A stretch of 64,000 bases of DNA from Unio delphinus (lineage: Eukaryota; Mollusca; Bivalvia; Unionida; Unionidae), in assembly GCA_029339505.1 (NCBI GenBank), contig JAQISU010000233.1, forward strand, positions 1,162,001-1,226,000. The letters are read 5' to 3'. Made by a program: the position numbers and the translations under genes. Of the stretch, positions 30,935-38,846 are shown one piece after another. Under the pieces are notes generated by a model, which saw only the letters and a list, made by a program, of their open reading frames with translations, was not told the DNA's origin and did no database searches. Every line of letters begins with the position of its first letter. The first letter of the stretch is position 1.

Positions 30935-31588
30935 CAGTCCGATACGATATCGTGTCCGAGGATCATGCAAATTTATTGTTGCGAATCCGTACGGGGTTGA
31001 CTGAGCATGACTAAAGAAGTTTTTAAATTGATTGAAGTCCATATCAGAACACCATGTCTGCCATATATTTCTAAGAGTATGAGTATCAACTCCGTTGAAT
31101 ACAGCAAGAATATTGCAGTTATCTCTGATGACTTTTGGAACCTGAGTGTAGCGTTGAGTGACATATATCACGTCAGTGTTTTTATGCCTGCCTCTGGAAA
31201 AGATCCTAGCAGGATTTTTTTGTTTATCCAACATTATATCGTTGTATACGACTAAATTGTTAATATCTCCATCAATATCATCAATGCTCGGTGCTTCATC
31301 GATATCGGTTATAAACTCAATAATACCCTCTCCGGATTTTTCTACCGCGCTGTCGTTAAAATCTTTTAGCACTTCATAACATCGTTGATCATCTACGCTA
31401 GGGGCAATTAAATACAACTTATCCCACTTCATCCATCTCATTATTAAATTGAGTAACAATTGCGTTTTACCGGATCCAGATGGCCCGATTATAATCATCC
31501 GGATAGAGTTTGGTAGCGCTGCATGATGCTTAATTGGTTCTCTTGTTTTAGTCGCTGAAAAATCAATTATATCCATATCTCTATACAT
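30917..31588 (-). CDS. Genome-packaging ATPase, A32/FtsK-HerA type
   Basis: ATPase of the kind that drives DNA into virus capsids. The protein is 223 aa, normal for Polintons. Walker A GPSGSGKT lies at residues 35-42 and the Walker B strand NLVVYNDIMLD at about 111-121. The family segment RGRHKNTDVIYVTQ follows at about 132-145. The last residues and stop codon lie in the left terminal inverted repeat. The start codon is only 5 bp from the divergent ATG of the zinc-ribbon gene, so promoters must overlap coding DNA; an ATG at 31,576 is an alternative start. The reading frame is intact. Confidence 0.95.
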   Translation of the reverse strand: MYRDMDIIDFSATKTREPIKHHAALPNSIRMIIIGPSGSGKTQLLLNLIMRWMKWDKLYLIAPSVDDQRCYEVLKDFNDSAVEKSGEGIIEFITDIDEAPSIDDIDGDINNLVVYNDIMLDKQKNPARIFSRGRHKNTDVIYVTQRYTQVPKVIRDNCNILAVFNGVDTHTLRNIWQTWCSDMDFNQFKNFFSHAQSTPYGFATINLHDPRTRYRIGLDQIFG

Positions 31589-31596
31589 AAATTATG
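31576..31596. promoter_or_regulatory. Divergent start region, ATPase and zinc-ribbon genes
   Basis: Two opposing ATGs are separated by 5 bp. The AT-rich tctctatacataaatt is the only sequence between the second ATPase ATG and the plus-strand ATG. Its promoter role is inferred from position only. Confidence 0.3.
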
Positions 31597-31938
31597 GATC
31601 TATATTGTATGAAGTGTAAAACGCGTACTAGCACAAATGATGTGACGACGGTTACAACTAAAAATAACAGATCAGCACTTACTGGTAGATGTGCAACATG
31701 TGGTATTAAAAAGTTTAGATTTGTTTCTACAAAATCAAAGATTTTACAATTAGGAGATGTTTTAAAAAAAAACGAGGAGGTGATATCGCAGCCAAATTGG
31801 CAAAGCTCCCTGGAAACCCATGGGCAAAGTACCCCGGAGAAAAGCACCTTCCAGGATATAGCTACTGTGGACCGGGAACCAGACTTGATATCAGACTCAA
31901 TGATCAAAATCAGTCCCGACCTGGTGAAGAACCAATAA
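31594..31938 (+). CDS. Zinc-ribbon domain (DUF5679-like), N-terminal part of a PLA2-like protein
   Basis: The N-terminal ~50 residues carry two CxxC pairs (CMKC at 5-8 and CATC) around a lysine/threonine-rich hairpin, the form of the DUF5679 zinc ribbon seen in Polinton and large-virus proteins. After codon ~60 the frame reads on without resemblance to anything. The overlapping frame from 31,773 carries a PLA2-like domain instead. The change of frame falls in nine A's at 31,764-31,772. In related elements the two domains belong to one protein, so this ORF is probably its front half. Confidence 0.7.
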   Translation: MDLYCMKCKTRTSTNDVTTVTTKNNRSALTGRCATCGIKKFRFVSTKSKILQLGDVLKKNEEVISQPNWQSSLETHGQSTPEKSTFQDIATVDREPDLISDSMIKISPDLVKNQ

Positions 31939-32132
31939 ACGCCATTGATAAGGCCTGTCACCTTCATGATGTTGCTTATAAAAGCAGCAATCTGCAAAAC
32001 AGGCATCTCGCGGATGTGAAATTAATTCATGCGTTAAATGCTATTCCTGATAAATCCTTTAAAGAAAAATTGGCTTCCTTTTTAATAAAATCGGCTATGA
32101 AAAGTAAATTGATGTTAGGTGCCGGTAATTAA
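31773..32132 (+). CDS. Phospholipase A2-like domain, C-terminal part of the zinc-ribbon protein
   Basis: The frame shows the calcium-loop-like string YCGPGTRLD and then an IDKACHLHDVAY helix holding the catalytic-type HD pair, as in parvovirus-like PLA2 domains that breach membranes during entry. The residues before it (LPGNPWAKYPGEKHLPGY) are typical lead-in. There is no ATG in this frame upstream of the domain; only a TTG at 31,797 could serve. That supports the view that it is the back half of the protein starting at 31,594, separated by a frame break in an A9 run. Confidence 0.75.
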   Translation, partial: RGGDIAAKLAKLPGNPWAKYPGEKHLPGYSYCGPGTRLDIRLNDQNQSRPGEEPINAIDKACHLHDVAYKSSNLQNRHLADVKLIHALNAIPDKSFKEKLASFLIKSAMKSKLMLGAGN

Positions 32133-32136
32133 TAAT

Positions 32137-33027
32137 ATGGAATCAATTTATTATTCCCCAAGAGGATACTGGAGGGGTAAATCAGCAGTCCATAAACTCG
32201 CTAGCGCTGCAAAAGTGAAAAAAACCACTGCGGCTAATTGGTTATCCAAACAGGCACTATGGCAAATTTATCTACCACCGCCTAAACAAATTCAATTCTC
32301 GCATTTTGATGTGACAGTTCCTAATGAAGTTCATCAGGCTGATATATTATTTCTGCCACATGATCGTGGTTACAAATACGCTTTAACCGTAGTTGATATT
32401 GCAAGTCGATACAAAGAAGCAGAACCGTTAAAAACAAAATCAGCCACTGAAGTCGCTTCTGCATTTGAAAGGATTTATCGACGAGGTCCTCTGCACTGGC
32501 CAAATCTATTGCAGGTTGATCCTGGCAAGGAATTTCAGGGTGCAGTGTTATCTACAATGAAACATCATAATGTCACCATACGACGAGGGCATACTGCGCT
32601 ACATCGCGATCAGGCCATTGTAGAACGATTTAATCGGACGATTGCTGAGCGGTTATTTGGATATCAATACGCAAAAGAATTCATCCAAGAAAAAAGATCC
32701 CGTGAATGGGTTAAAAGATTACCATCTGTGATTACTGCACTGAATAACGAGATTACTAGAACAATCAACATGAAACCTATCAACGCGATTAAAAAGAAGT
32801 CTATACCCGTACAACCACAAAAAGATTTCAAAGAACCAATTCTTGGTAGTAATGTCACTGTTAGGTATTTATATGAACCAGGAGAGCTTGAAGGGGGTAG
32901 AAAAAGGGCTACTGATCCTATTTGGAGTGTTACTGCACACAAGATATCTAGTATAACACGATCAACTGGTAGACCTCCAGTCTATAAACTGGATTCAACT
33001 GCCCCTCAGCGGGGTTTTACTCGATAA
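32137..33027 (+). CDS. Retroviral-type integrase (rve), C-terminal tail cut by a stop
   Basis: Catalyses insertion of the element. An N-terminal zinc/HTH-like region precedes the rve core, which has acidic residues D69 (HQADILF), D128 (QVDPG) and E162 (IVERFNR). A basic, SH3/chromo-like C-terminal region follows. The ATG at 32,137 is chosen; an upstream GTG at 32,119 would add six residues. The frame meets TAA at 33,025-33,027 but stays open for 17 more codons, to TAG at 33,079, in a stretch that reads like the normal end of the family, so the stop may be a recent nonsense change. The 3' end converges on the polymerase gene. Confidence 0.92.
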   Translation: MESIYYSPRGYWRGKSAVHKLASAAKVKKTTAANWLSKQALWQIYLPPPKQIQFSHFDVTVPNEVHQADILFLPHDRGYKYALTVVDIASRYKEAEPLKTKSATEVASAFERIYRRGPLHWPNLLQVDPGKEFQGAVLSTMKHHNVTIRRGHTALHRDQAIVERFNRTIAERLFGYQYAKEFIQEKRSREWVKRLPSVITALNNEITRTINMKPINAIKKKSIPVQPQKDFKEPILGSNVTVRYLYEPGELEGGRKRATDPIWSVTAHKISSITRSTGRPPVYKLDSTAPQRGFTR

Positions 33028-33073
33028 CAACTACAGGTAATTCCCGAGGATACTCAATTGCCACCGCATGGTC

Positions 33074-36000
33074 TTAACTAGCACCGTTGCGTCCATTGCA
33101 CTCAAGACAAGTCAACATCACATTGTTTCTGACATGACCGAGATTGTTATTTTTTCTGTCTACGGTGAATTGGCGAGGATCCTTATCCGAATACTGCCAA
33201 CGCATTATACAATTGCAACTCGCGCAGTGATTATTCTGTTGTTTCTTCAAAGTGATTATTAATTCAGCATCAATATCAAATTCTCGTTGTTTTTTTTTGT
33301 CCTGTTGTTTGTAACCGGAGAGTTTTTTATCAATAATTTTAACATCAATATCATCCATTGTTGTGTCATTATCATCGAAAACAACTCTTCGAAGTTGATT
33401 TATTTTTCGTACTCTGGATACTGCGAGATAGACTAAATTCGACCATTCGATGCGATTATCTACGATCCAAACAATTGTATCCGATATAGTCAATCCCTGT
33501 GAAGAGTGTATTGTTGCTGCGTATCCAAGCGTCCACGGGGATTTATTAGCACGCAATGCATCTTCAACGACATTGATATCAACCAGCACAATATCATTTA
33601 ATACGAGAATTTGTTTTTCACTCTGTCCTGGAATATCAACTTCAATGTTCTGTTTTCGTGTATCCGATGGCCTATAACAAAGGGGTACTGGAAGCGTTGC
33701 AAATTTTTCTTTATGCAATTCAAATAACTTCATCTGAAGTGTGTCCCTGACTATTTTTCTACTTGCAATTATTAAATCATTTGGTCTCCATGTTTCCCAG
33801 AAATCATTCATTGGAGTTTCTGAAATCACTTCACGCGCTATTTCGCATTGGATTCTATCCGGTTGTAATCTAATTAGCGCTTTGAATTCTTGTAATCGTT
33901 CATCAATTGATCTATAATCAGTGGTAATTTCTTCATAATAGTCTACAAAACCCTTTAGCCATTCATGTGGAGATGCACCGACAAATGGTGGTGGTTGGCC
34001 GTGATCACCGCACATGACGACTTTTGTGTTTTTGTTTAACAACCACTCGAGAAATGTTTGTAATACATCTAATGACACTGTGCATATTTCATCCCAAATT
34101 ATGATTTCAGGAATGAATTTATCACCCATACGCTCAGGAGTCCATTTGTCACCCTTCCATCGAAAGAAACTATGGTAAGTACAGGCATTTACCCCTCGCT
34201 GTATCATCTCTCTGGCGAGTCTGTGAGTCGGTGTTAACACAATCATGGTTGACCGACGAAATAATTCAATTGCACGAGTTGTCTTTCCTGACCCACCACA
34301 ACCGTTTAAATAAACTGTCTTGTATCTACGTACTGGATCAGATACCGGTGGTGCATTAGAAAATTCTGATTGAATTTCAATACGGTTACAACAAAGATAT
34401 TTATCATCCATGGCAACGTCTGCGGATTCACAATACTCATGTAGCATCTCCTTTTTAAATCGCCAACGCCCCCAATTTTCTTCGGGATCTGTGAATGCCG
34501 CTACAGCTGATTTGTACTTATTGTGTATATACATCGAATCAGTGGCCACTCTAACCGCGGTATTAGGAAATCTATTTATCATCGAAAATAGATTAATAGA
34601 AGCATAGGCTAGCATAGATGATCTTAAATGTGTATACTGGGAATTATATCCATCACAGTAGGTAACAACCGTACCTAATTTCTCACCATTGGATAGAAAA
34701 GCATCCTTACGGGATACAAGTTTTCCCTGTTTCATTAAATCCGTTACAATAAAATCGTATTCAGCGACGTATATGATCAACCGCGAAGAATATTTTGCAT
34801 TGTCGTATCGTCCACCCTTGGTAAATTTACCGATTATTCTTCGTCCAAAATCTTTTGCTTGTTCTTTTTTAATTTCAAATAACTTCTTAGACCGATTCAT
34901 GATTTGTTCTTCATTGAAATCAGGGAATTGTTTTCGTTGTTCGCTGATTATACGATCTAAATCGGGTTGTGGTAGCCAAACTTCTTTCTGAGCTCGATAG
35001 CATATAATAGCCTCGGAAACAATCAACGATATTAGCATACCACAATCAATCATATATATCAATAGCACTATTGGCATCCAGTGTTTTTCAGATAGGTGTC
35101 TACCGAGCCAAACATAACTACACGGATATAACCCTGTAGCGAATTCGAATGATATCACACGAGCGAATCCGGTTAAATCAAAATCAGGCAATGGTCCATT
35201 AATCGCAACACGAGTCATTTCATGCGTGGGGTGTCCAAATCGTTTGAAGTACTCAGCACATTCCCCATATCCGAGAAAACTTCCGGGATAACACGCGGAT
35301 ATATCAATTGAAATCATACCATCACGTGAGTATTTCGTATTCCACAGTCCTCCATGACCAAATTTGACGCAACTCAATTTAACATCCTCGAGAAAATCTT
35401 TTCGTGTTGGACGCCATGAGTTTTTTTCTCTTGCGAAGTGAGCTATCACTGATGGAATAGTAAAACTATCCGTGAGTAGTTTTTCATGAAAACTCTCCGG
35501 TGAAAAATCACTAGCGATTTTTCTCATTCTGTTATCTAATTCTTCAACGCGATATAATTCGCCATTTGGTCTTACAAATTGATCAAATCCTATTTCGGGA
35601 TCTTCATCACTTCTAAGTAACCACACTGACACAGGATCATCTTTACACAACGCATGAATAGCATCGAATAATTTCTCTTCATAGAAAACATCCCCGACGA
35701 ACTCCTTAGGGATATATTTCACGGTTCGTTCTCGTGGAAATACTGTTACCGCAGGTGTCCACGCGTGTTTGTTATGATCAATAATCTGTATTGGCGCTCC
35801 ATTTTTGTTATATTTCGGTTCGTATAAAACCTCTCCGTTTATCGTCATAACGGTTATTGGGAATCGTAATGATGTTTCTAATTTAGCTATATCAGAAATC
35901 TTTGCACCATGCTGTTTCACTGTCAGTTCCCATTCGGTTATTTTCCTACGTCGCAGATCAGTTAGTTTATTTCCTCGGGATGCATTTGTGAAGTGTTCCA

Positions 36001-36424
36001 TTACCCGTGTTGCCACGCAATTCAGTGAACTAGAATATTTCATAGGAGCTAGTTTTGCGATATCGGGTTTATCATTTAACGGATATATCCCATAAACCAT
36101 TGCTGTTACGGGGTAAGATCTTTCGTAGTATGGTTTGTCAATGCCGGTTAGAATTCCTGGTTTGGAATCTCTACTCACAATGACAGCTTTTTTATTCTTG
36201 AGGATTGGTTCAAATTTATCCTTAATAATCCATTTGCCATCGACTTCGATAATGAATTTGATTCGGAAAAAATACTTTTTTTCCCCAACACGTGAAATTA
36301 TCACTGCTGCTTTTTCATCAGTCATGGTAGCATCAACAACACCATCAATTCGAAATGTTGACCAACAATAAGATGCTCCATCACGCTTGAATTCATTAAA
36401 ACAGTCTCTGATTTTACTAATCAT
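33074..36424 (-). CDS. B-family DNA polymerase fused to SF1 helicase and HNH-like module
   Basis: Replication protein of 1116 aa from the ATG at 36,424. The polymerase part has motif A (SIDISACYPGSF, about residues 372-383) and motif C (ATDSMY, about 627-632), with the palm helix LAYASINLFSMINRFP just before it. I cannot find a 3'-5' exonuclease signature. A superfamily 1 helicase follows: GCGGSGKTT (708-716), TPTHRLA, WDE (777-779), CGDHGQPPPF (805-814), HSSQGLT (973-979) and YLAVSRVR (999-1006). The C-terminus (1066-1112) has CxxC, a DR-NNN--GH--NNV core and CLECN, like HNH/endonuclease VII folds. The frame stays open upstream to 36,523, toward the repeat leader. Confidence 0.9.
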   Translation of the reverse strand: MISKIRDCFNEFKRDGASYCWSTFRIDGVVDATMTDEKAAVIISRVGEKKYFFRIKFIIEVDGKWIIKDKFEPILKNKKAVIVSRDSKPGILTGIDKPYYERSYPVTAMVYGIYPLNDKPDIAKLAPMKYSSSLNCVATRVMEHFTNASRGNKLTDLRRRKITEWELTVKQHGAKISDIAKLETSLRFPITVMTINGEVLYEPKYNKNGAPIQIIDHNKHAWTPAVTVFPRERTVKYIPKEFVGDVFYEEKLFDAIHALCKDDPVSVWLLRSDEDPEIGFDQFVRPNGELYRVEELDNRMRKIASDFSPESFHEKLLTDSFTIPSVIAHFAREKNSWRPTRKDFLEDVKLSCVKFGHGGLWNTKYSRDGMISIDISACYPGSFLGYGECAEYFKRFGHPTHEMTRVAINGPLPDFDLTGFARVISFEFATGLYPCSYVWLGRHLSEKHWMPIVLLIYMIDCGMLISLIVSEAIICYRAQKEVWLPQPDLDRIISEQRKQFPDFNEEQIMNRSKKLFEIKKEQAKDFGRRIIGKFTKGGRYDNAKYSSRLIIYVAEYDFIVTDLMKQGKLVSRKDAFLSNGEKLGTVVTYCDGYNSQYTHLRSSMLAYASINLFSMINRFPNTAVRVATDSMYIHNKYKSAVAAFTDPEENWGRWRFKKEMLHEYCESADVAMDDKYLCCNRIEIQSEFSNAPPVSDPVRRYKTVYLNGCGGSGKTTRAIELFRRSTMIVLTPTHRLAREMIQRGVNACTYHSFFRWKGDKWTPERMGDKFIPEIIIWDEICTVSLDVLQTFLEWLLNKNTKVVMCGDHGQPPPFVGASPHEWLKGFVDYYEEITTDYRSIDERLQEFKALIRLQPDRIQCEIAREVISETPMNDFWETWRPNDLIIASRKIVRDTLQMKLFELHKEKFATLPVPLCYRPSDTRKQNIEVDIPGQSEKQILVLNDIVLVDINVVEDALRANKSPWTLGYAATIHSSQGLTISDTIVWIVDNRIEWSNLVYLAVSRVRKINQLRRVVFDDNDTTMDDIDVKIIDKKLSGYKQQDKKKQREFDIDAELIITLKKQQNNHCASCNCIMRWQYSDKDPRQFTVDRKNNNLGHVRNNVMLTCLECNGRNGAS

Positions 36425-36499
36425 GGCTTTATCAAGAATTGTATTCTTTGGTGTATTAGAAACTATATCGAGATTGAATTGAGCATCTTTCCAGGGTAA

Positions 36500-37050
36500 T
36501 CTCTTGGACTTTTTTTTGGTTCATCGAGATTAAATTTAGGATTAATTTTTAATAATCTCTTAAACTCTTTCATGTTTCCGTCTATTAAACGTTTTTTTTT
36601 GGTTTATCGAGATTAAATTTAGGATTAATTTTGTTACGTTTTTTTGGTTTATCGAGATTAAATTTAGGATTAATTTTTAATAATCTCTTAAACTCTTTCA
36701 TGTTTCCGTCTCTTGGACGTTTTTTGGGTTTATCGAGATTAAATTTAGGATTAATTTTTAATAATCTCTTAAACTCTTTCATGTTTCCGTTTCTTGTACG
36801 TTTTTTTGGTTTATCGAGATTAAATTTAGGATTAATTTTTAATAATCTCTTAAACTCTTTCATGTTTCCGTCTCTTGGACGTTTGAGATTAATTTTTAAT
36901 AATCTCTTGTTACGTTTTTTGGGTTTATCGAGATTAAATTTAGGATTAATTTTTAATAATCTCTTAAACTCTTTCATGTTTCCGTCTCTTGGACGTTTTT
37001 TTGGTTTATCGAGATTAAATTTAGGATTAATTTTCAATAATCTTTTAAAC
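36500..37050. repeat. ~96-bp coding tandem repeat
   Basis: Six to seven copies of a unit with 'atcgagattaaatttaggat' and 'cttaaactctttcatgtttc' in plus-strand sense. T runs (A on the coding strand) at unit junctions vary from 5 to 9 bases. Confidence 0.92.
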
Positions 37051-37106
37051 TCCTTATCAGCATTGAATTCAGCATTTTTCGAAGGCGTTCTCCTTAATTC
37101 CCTCAT
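36524..37106 (-). CDS. Lysine-rich tandem-repeat leader, probably the N-terminus of the polymerase
   Basis: An ATG at 37,104-37,106 opens a frame that runs to a stop at 36,585. It encodes about five copies of a ~31-residue unit containing EFKRLLKINPKFNLDKPKKR and DGNMK; one copy is shortened near 36,885. A further copy continues out of frame to 36,524. The frame changes in A9 (36,592-36,600) and A8 (36,510-36,517) runs, on the coding strand. Beyond the second run the polymerase frame is open and still echoes the repeat (QFNLD). The array is highly basic and might bind DNA or serve as a localisation tail. That it belongs to the polymerase is inferred from the continuity. Confidence 0.65.
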
Positions 37107-37130
37107 GCTATAATTAAAACAAGCATTTAA

Positions 37131-37511
37131 ATGAAGAATTTATATATAATGAATCACTGCAAGTGGCTTATGATTGGATCAGTAACCTCGTGTAACAAAT
37201 CATGCAGAAATGAGTTTTGTGGGTATCATATGCAAAGCTTTCGACGTGGAAGCCTTGGCCCGTTACCCTGCATACGATGTGGGGTTGGGGTTAGGGGAAA
37301 ATCTCAGTTGTGTTTGAATTGCGGTGGAAAGCGATACAGGGAGTTGAAGCGTTATTATGATAAAAGAATAAAAAATGGACAATCAATCAGAAATTATGAC
37401 CCTGAAAAAGTCCCTGACACTGACAACGTTCCTGACAAAATCATAAGAACTCCTCAAGACTACATCGAAAGATTCATCATTAAACCAAACAATGAATTAG
37501 ACAAACAATAG
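37131..37511 (+). CDS. Cysteine-rich zinc-ribbon protein
   Basis: A 126-aa ORF (or 120 aa from the ATG at 37,149). The first 70 residues hold several metal-binding pairs: CNKSC, a FCGYH element, CIRCG and CLNCGG. A basic helix and a proline/aspartate-rich tail follow. Proteins of this shape accompany replication genes in Polintons, but I know no function. It starts 24 bp from the divergent leader of the polymerase, with TATAATTA between, which suggests a shared early promoter region. Confidence 0.75.
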   Translation: MKNLYIMNHCKWLMIGSVTSCNKSCRNEFCGYHMQSFRRGSLGPLPCIRCGVGVRGKSQLCLNCGGKRYRELKRYYDKRIKNGQSIRNYDPEKVPDTDNVPDKIIRTPQDYIERFIIKPNNELDKQ

Positions 37512-37525
37512 TATTATGTATACGA

Positions 37526-38020
37526 ATGAACCAAGAATTCAGACACCATCCCTTGATTACAAATTATGAAGCATCCAGTGATGGTGTTGTAAGACACTGT
37601 AGACTGAAGAAATCAGTTGGTGCTGTGAATAATCAAGGGTACTTGATGTTTACTGTTGGGAAGAAAACTTATCTCAATCATCGTTTCGCATTTGAATGTT
37701 TTTATGGATTGATCGAGGATGATTCTGTCAATGATCACAAGGATTCTAATCCGAAAAACAATTCTTTATCAAATCTGCAGGCTGTTACTCAAAGTGAGAA
37801 TACCAAACGAGGAAAGACTGGAAAATGCAAAACGGTTGGGAAGAGACCTGTGAAATCTTTGAATACGATAACTAACGAAGAAAAAATATTTCAATCAATA
37901 ACCAGCGCCGGTAGGCATTTCGATATTTATTCACCCTCAGTACGAAAAGTTGCAGAGGGGATTTATCGATCGGCTATTTCAAAAAGGACGGGACAAAAAG
38001 TTCAATTTAGTTATGTCTAA
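37526..38020 (+). CDS. HNH endonuclease with NUMOD-type repeat (homing-endonuclease-like)
   Basis: 164 aa. An N-terminal NUMOD4-like lead (ITNYEASSDGVVRH) precedes a complete HNH core: NHRFAFECFYG, then DHKDSNPKNNSLSNLQAVTQ, with the DH, N and NL residues in place. The C-terminal third (KSLNTITNEEKIFQSI and following) resembles a NUMOD1 DNA-binding module. Free-standing genes of this build are common in phages and organelle introns as homing endonucleases. Here it lies 15 bp after the zinc-ribbon gene and its stop codon overlaps the next frame by one base. It may promote spread of the element or be a passenger. Confidence 0.88.
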   Translation: MNQEFRHHPLITNYEASSDGVVRHCRLKKSVGAVNNQGYLMFTVGKKTYLNHRFAFECFYGLIEDDSVNDHKDSNPKNNSLSNLQAVTQSENTKRGKTGKCKTVGKRPVKSLNTITNEEKIFQSITSAGRHFDIYSPSVRKVAEGIYRSAISKRTGQKVQFSYV

Positions 38021-38064
38021 TGCGTCATATTTTTCATTTAGAAATATATCATTATTATAGAATA

Positions 38065-38421
38065 ATGAATTCTGAAAACATGAATAGCATTTTATCCGAG
38101 ATTTCAAAATTGAAAAGTTGGGATATTGAACTATCAGATGGGTTAAATCCTGATCAAATCATGTCTGATTTTCAGGATATAGAATACGGAGTTAGCACTA
38201 ACAAGTATATGCTACCAAAGAAGTATGCGCTCATCAAGAGAATTCAGAATTCTATTCGGGACTCTCTCGCATTTTCCAGTGACGTAAGTGTGTTCGCTCC
38301 GTTGTATACCATCGTAGAACGAATACAAAAAGAATTGGGGTACGAATACGAATTGAAAAAGGAGGTTAATTCTAAAATTAGAAACCTACGGGCGTTAATT
38401 CAAGAAAATGAACAATTTTGA
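38065..38421 (+). CDS. Hypothetical protein, helical
   Basis: 118 aa from the ATG at 38,065. An in-frame ATG at 38,020 overlaps the preceding stop (TAATG) and would give 133 aa. Mostly charged helical sequence with no recognised domain. It is likely co-transcribed with the HNH gene and is the last gene before the hairpin-rich gap. Confidence 0.6.
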   Translation: MNSENMNSILSEISKLKSWDIELSDGLNPDQIMSDFQDIEYGVSTNKYMLPKKYALIKRIQNSIRDSLAFSSDVSVFAPLYTIVERIQKELGYEYELKKEVNSKIRNLRALIQENEQF

Positions 38422-38507
38422 TTGACCATTTATCATTATTTGATTGTGACCGTCCCTCATAGAGATTTTAATTTTTTTTAGCATTTTTTGATTGATAATG
38501 TCAAAAA

Positions 38508-38752
38508 CAGTGAAAATATTTCACACTGAATAAAAATTGATGGACGGTTCAGATTGATCAATAAAAACAATAATGTGGAAAGTGTGGTATTAATTATTTT
38601 TATAAGGATTTCCACACTTTCCACATAACTGATAGAAGGTGTCTCACGATGACATAACACTTCCACGGTGGTATTAAAACTCATCCGACATGTCATAAAA
38701 TGTTGAAAGTATGATATTAATTATTTTTATAGCAATTATGACACTTTCAACA
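38508..38752. promoter_or_regulatory. Hairpin cluster at the midpoint of the Polinton
   Basis: A 422-bp gene gap (38,422-38,843) holds three dyads. The first is an imperfect palindrome at 38,508-38,528 (cagtg...cactg). The second is a perfect 14-bp stem, tgtggaaagtgtgg with its complement, at 38,574-38,587 and 38,612-38,625. The third is a 10-bp stem, tgttgaaagt with its complement, at 38,701-38,710 and 38,743-38,752. The last two share the loop text tattaattatttttat, and each is followed by a copy of aacacttccacg-tggt. The role is unknown: replication site, operator or transcription punctuation are all possible. Confidence 0.7.
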
Positions 38753-38823
38753 TCAATGATAACGCCCTTAACACTTCCACGATGGTGTTAGGTCGGATTG
38801 AAAAATTGTTTTGCAATTGAAAC

Positions 38824-38846
38824 ATTGTTTCTGATTTCAAATAATG
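38824..38846 (+). promoter_or_regulatory. Conserved 23-nt leader before a late gene
   Basis: Identical over 23 bases, including the ATG, to 39,753-39,775. The core is ttgtttctgatttcaaata. An 'attgaaaaattgttt' word precedes it in both places. Probably a promoter or 5'-leader element shared by two structural genes. Confidence 0.6.

Noticed and set aside
38508..38752. CRISPR-like array from the repeated hairpins
   Set aside because: Only two diverged units, no regular spacers, and a eukaryotic mobile-element context.
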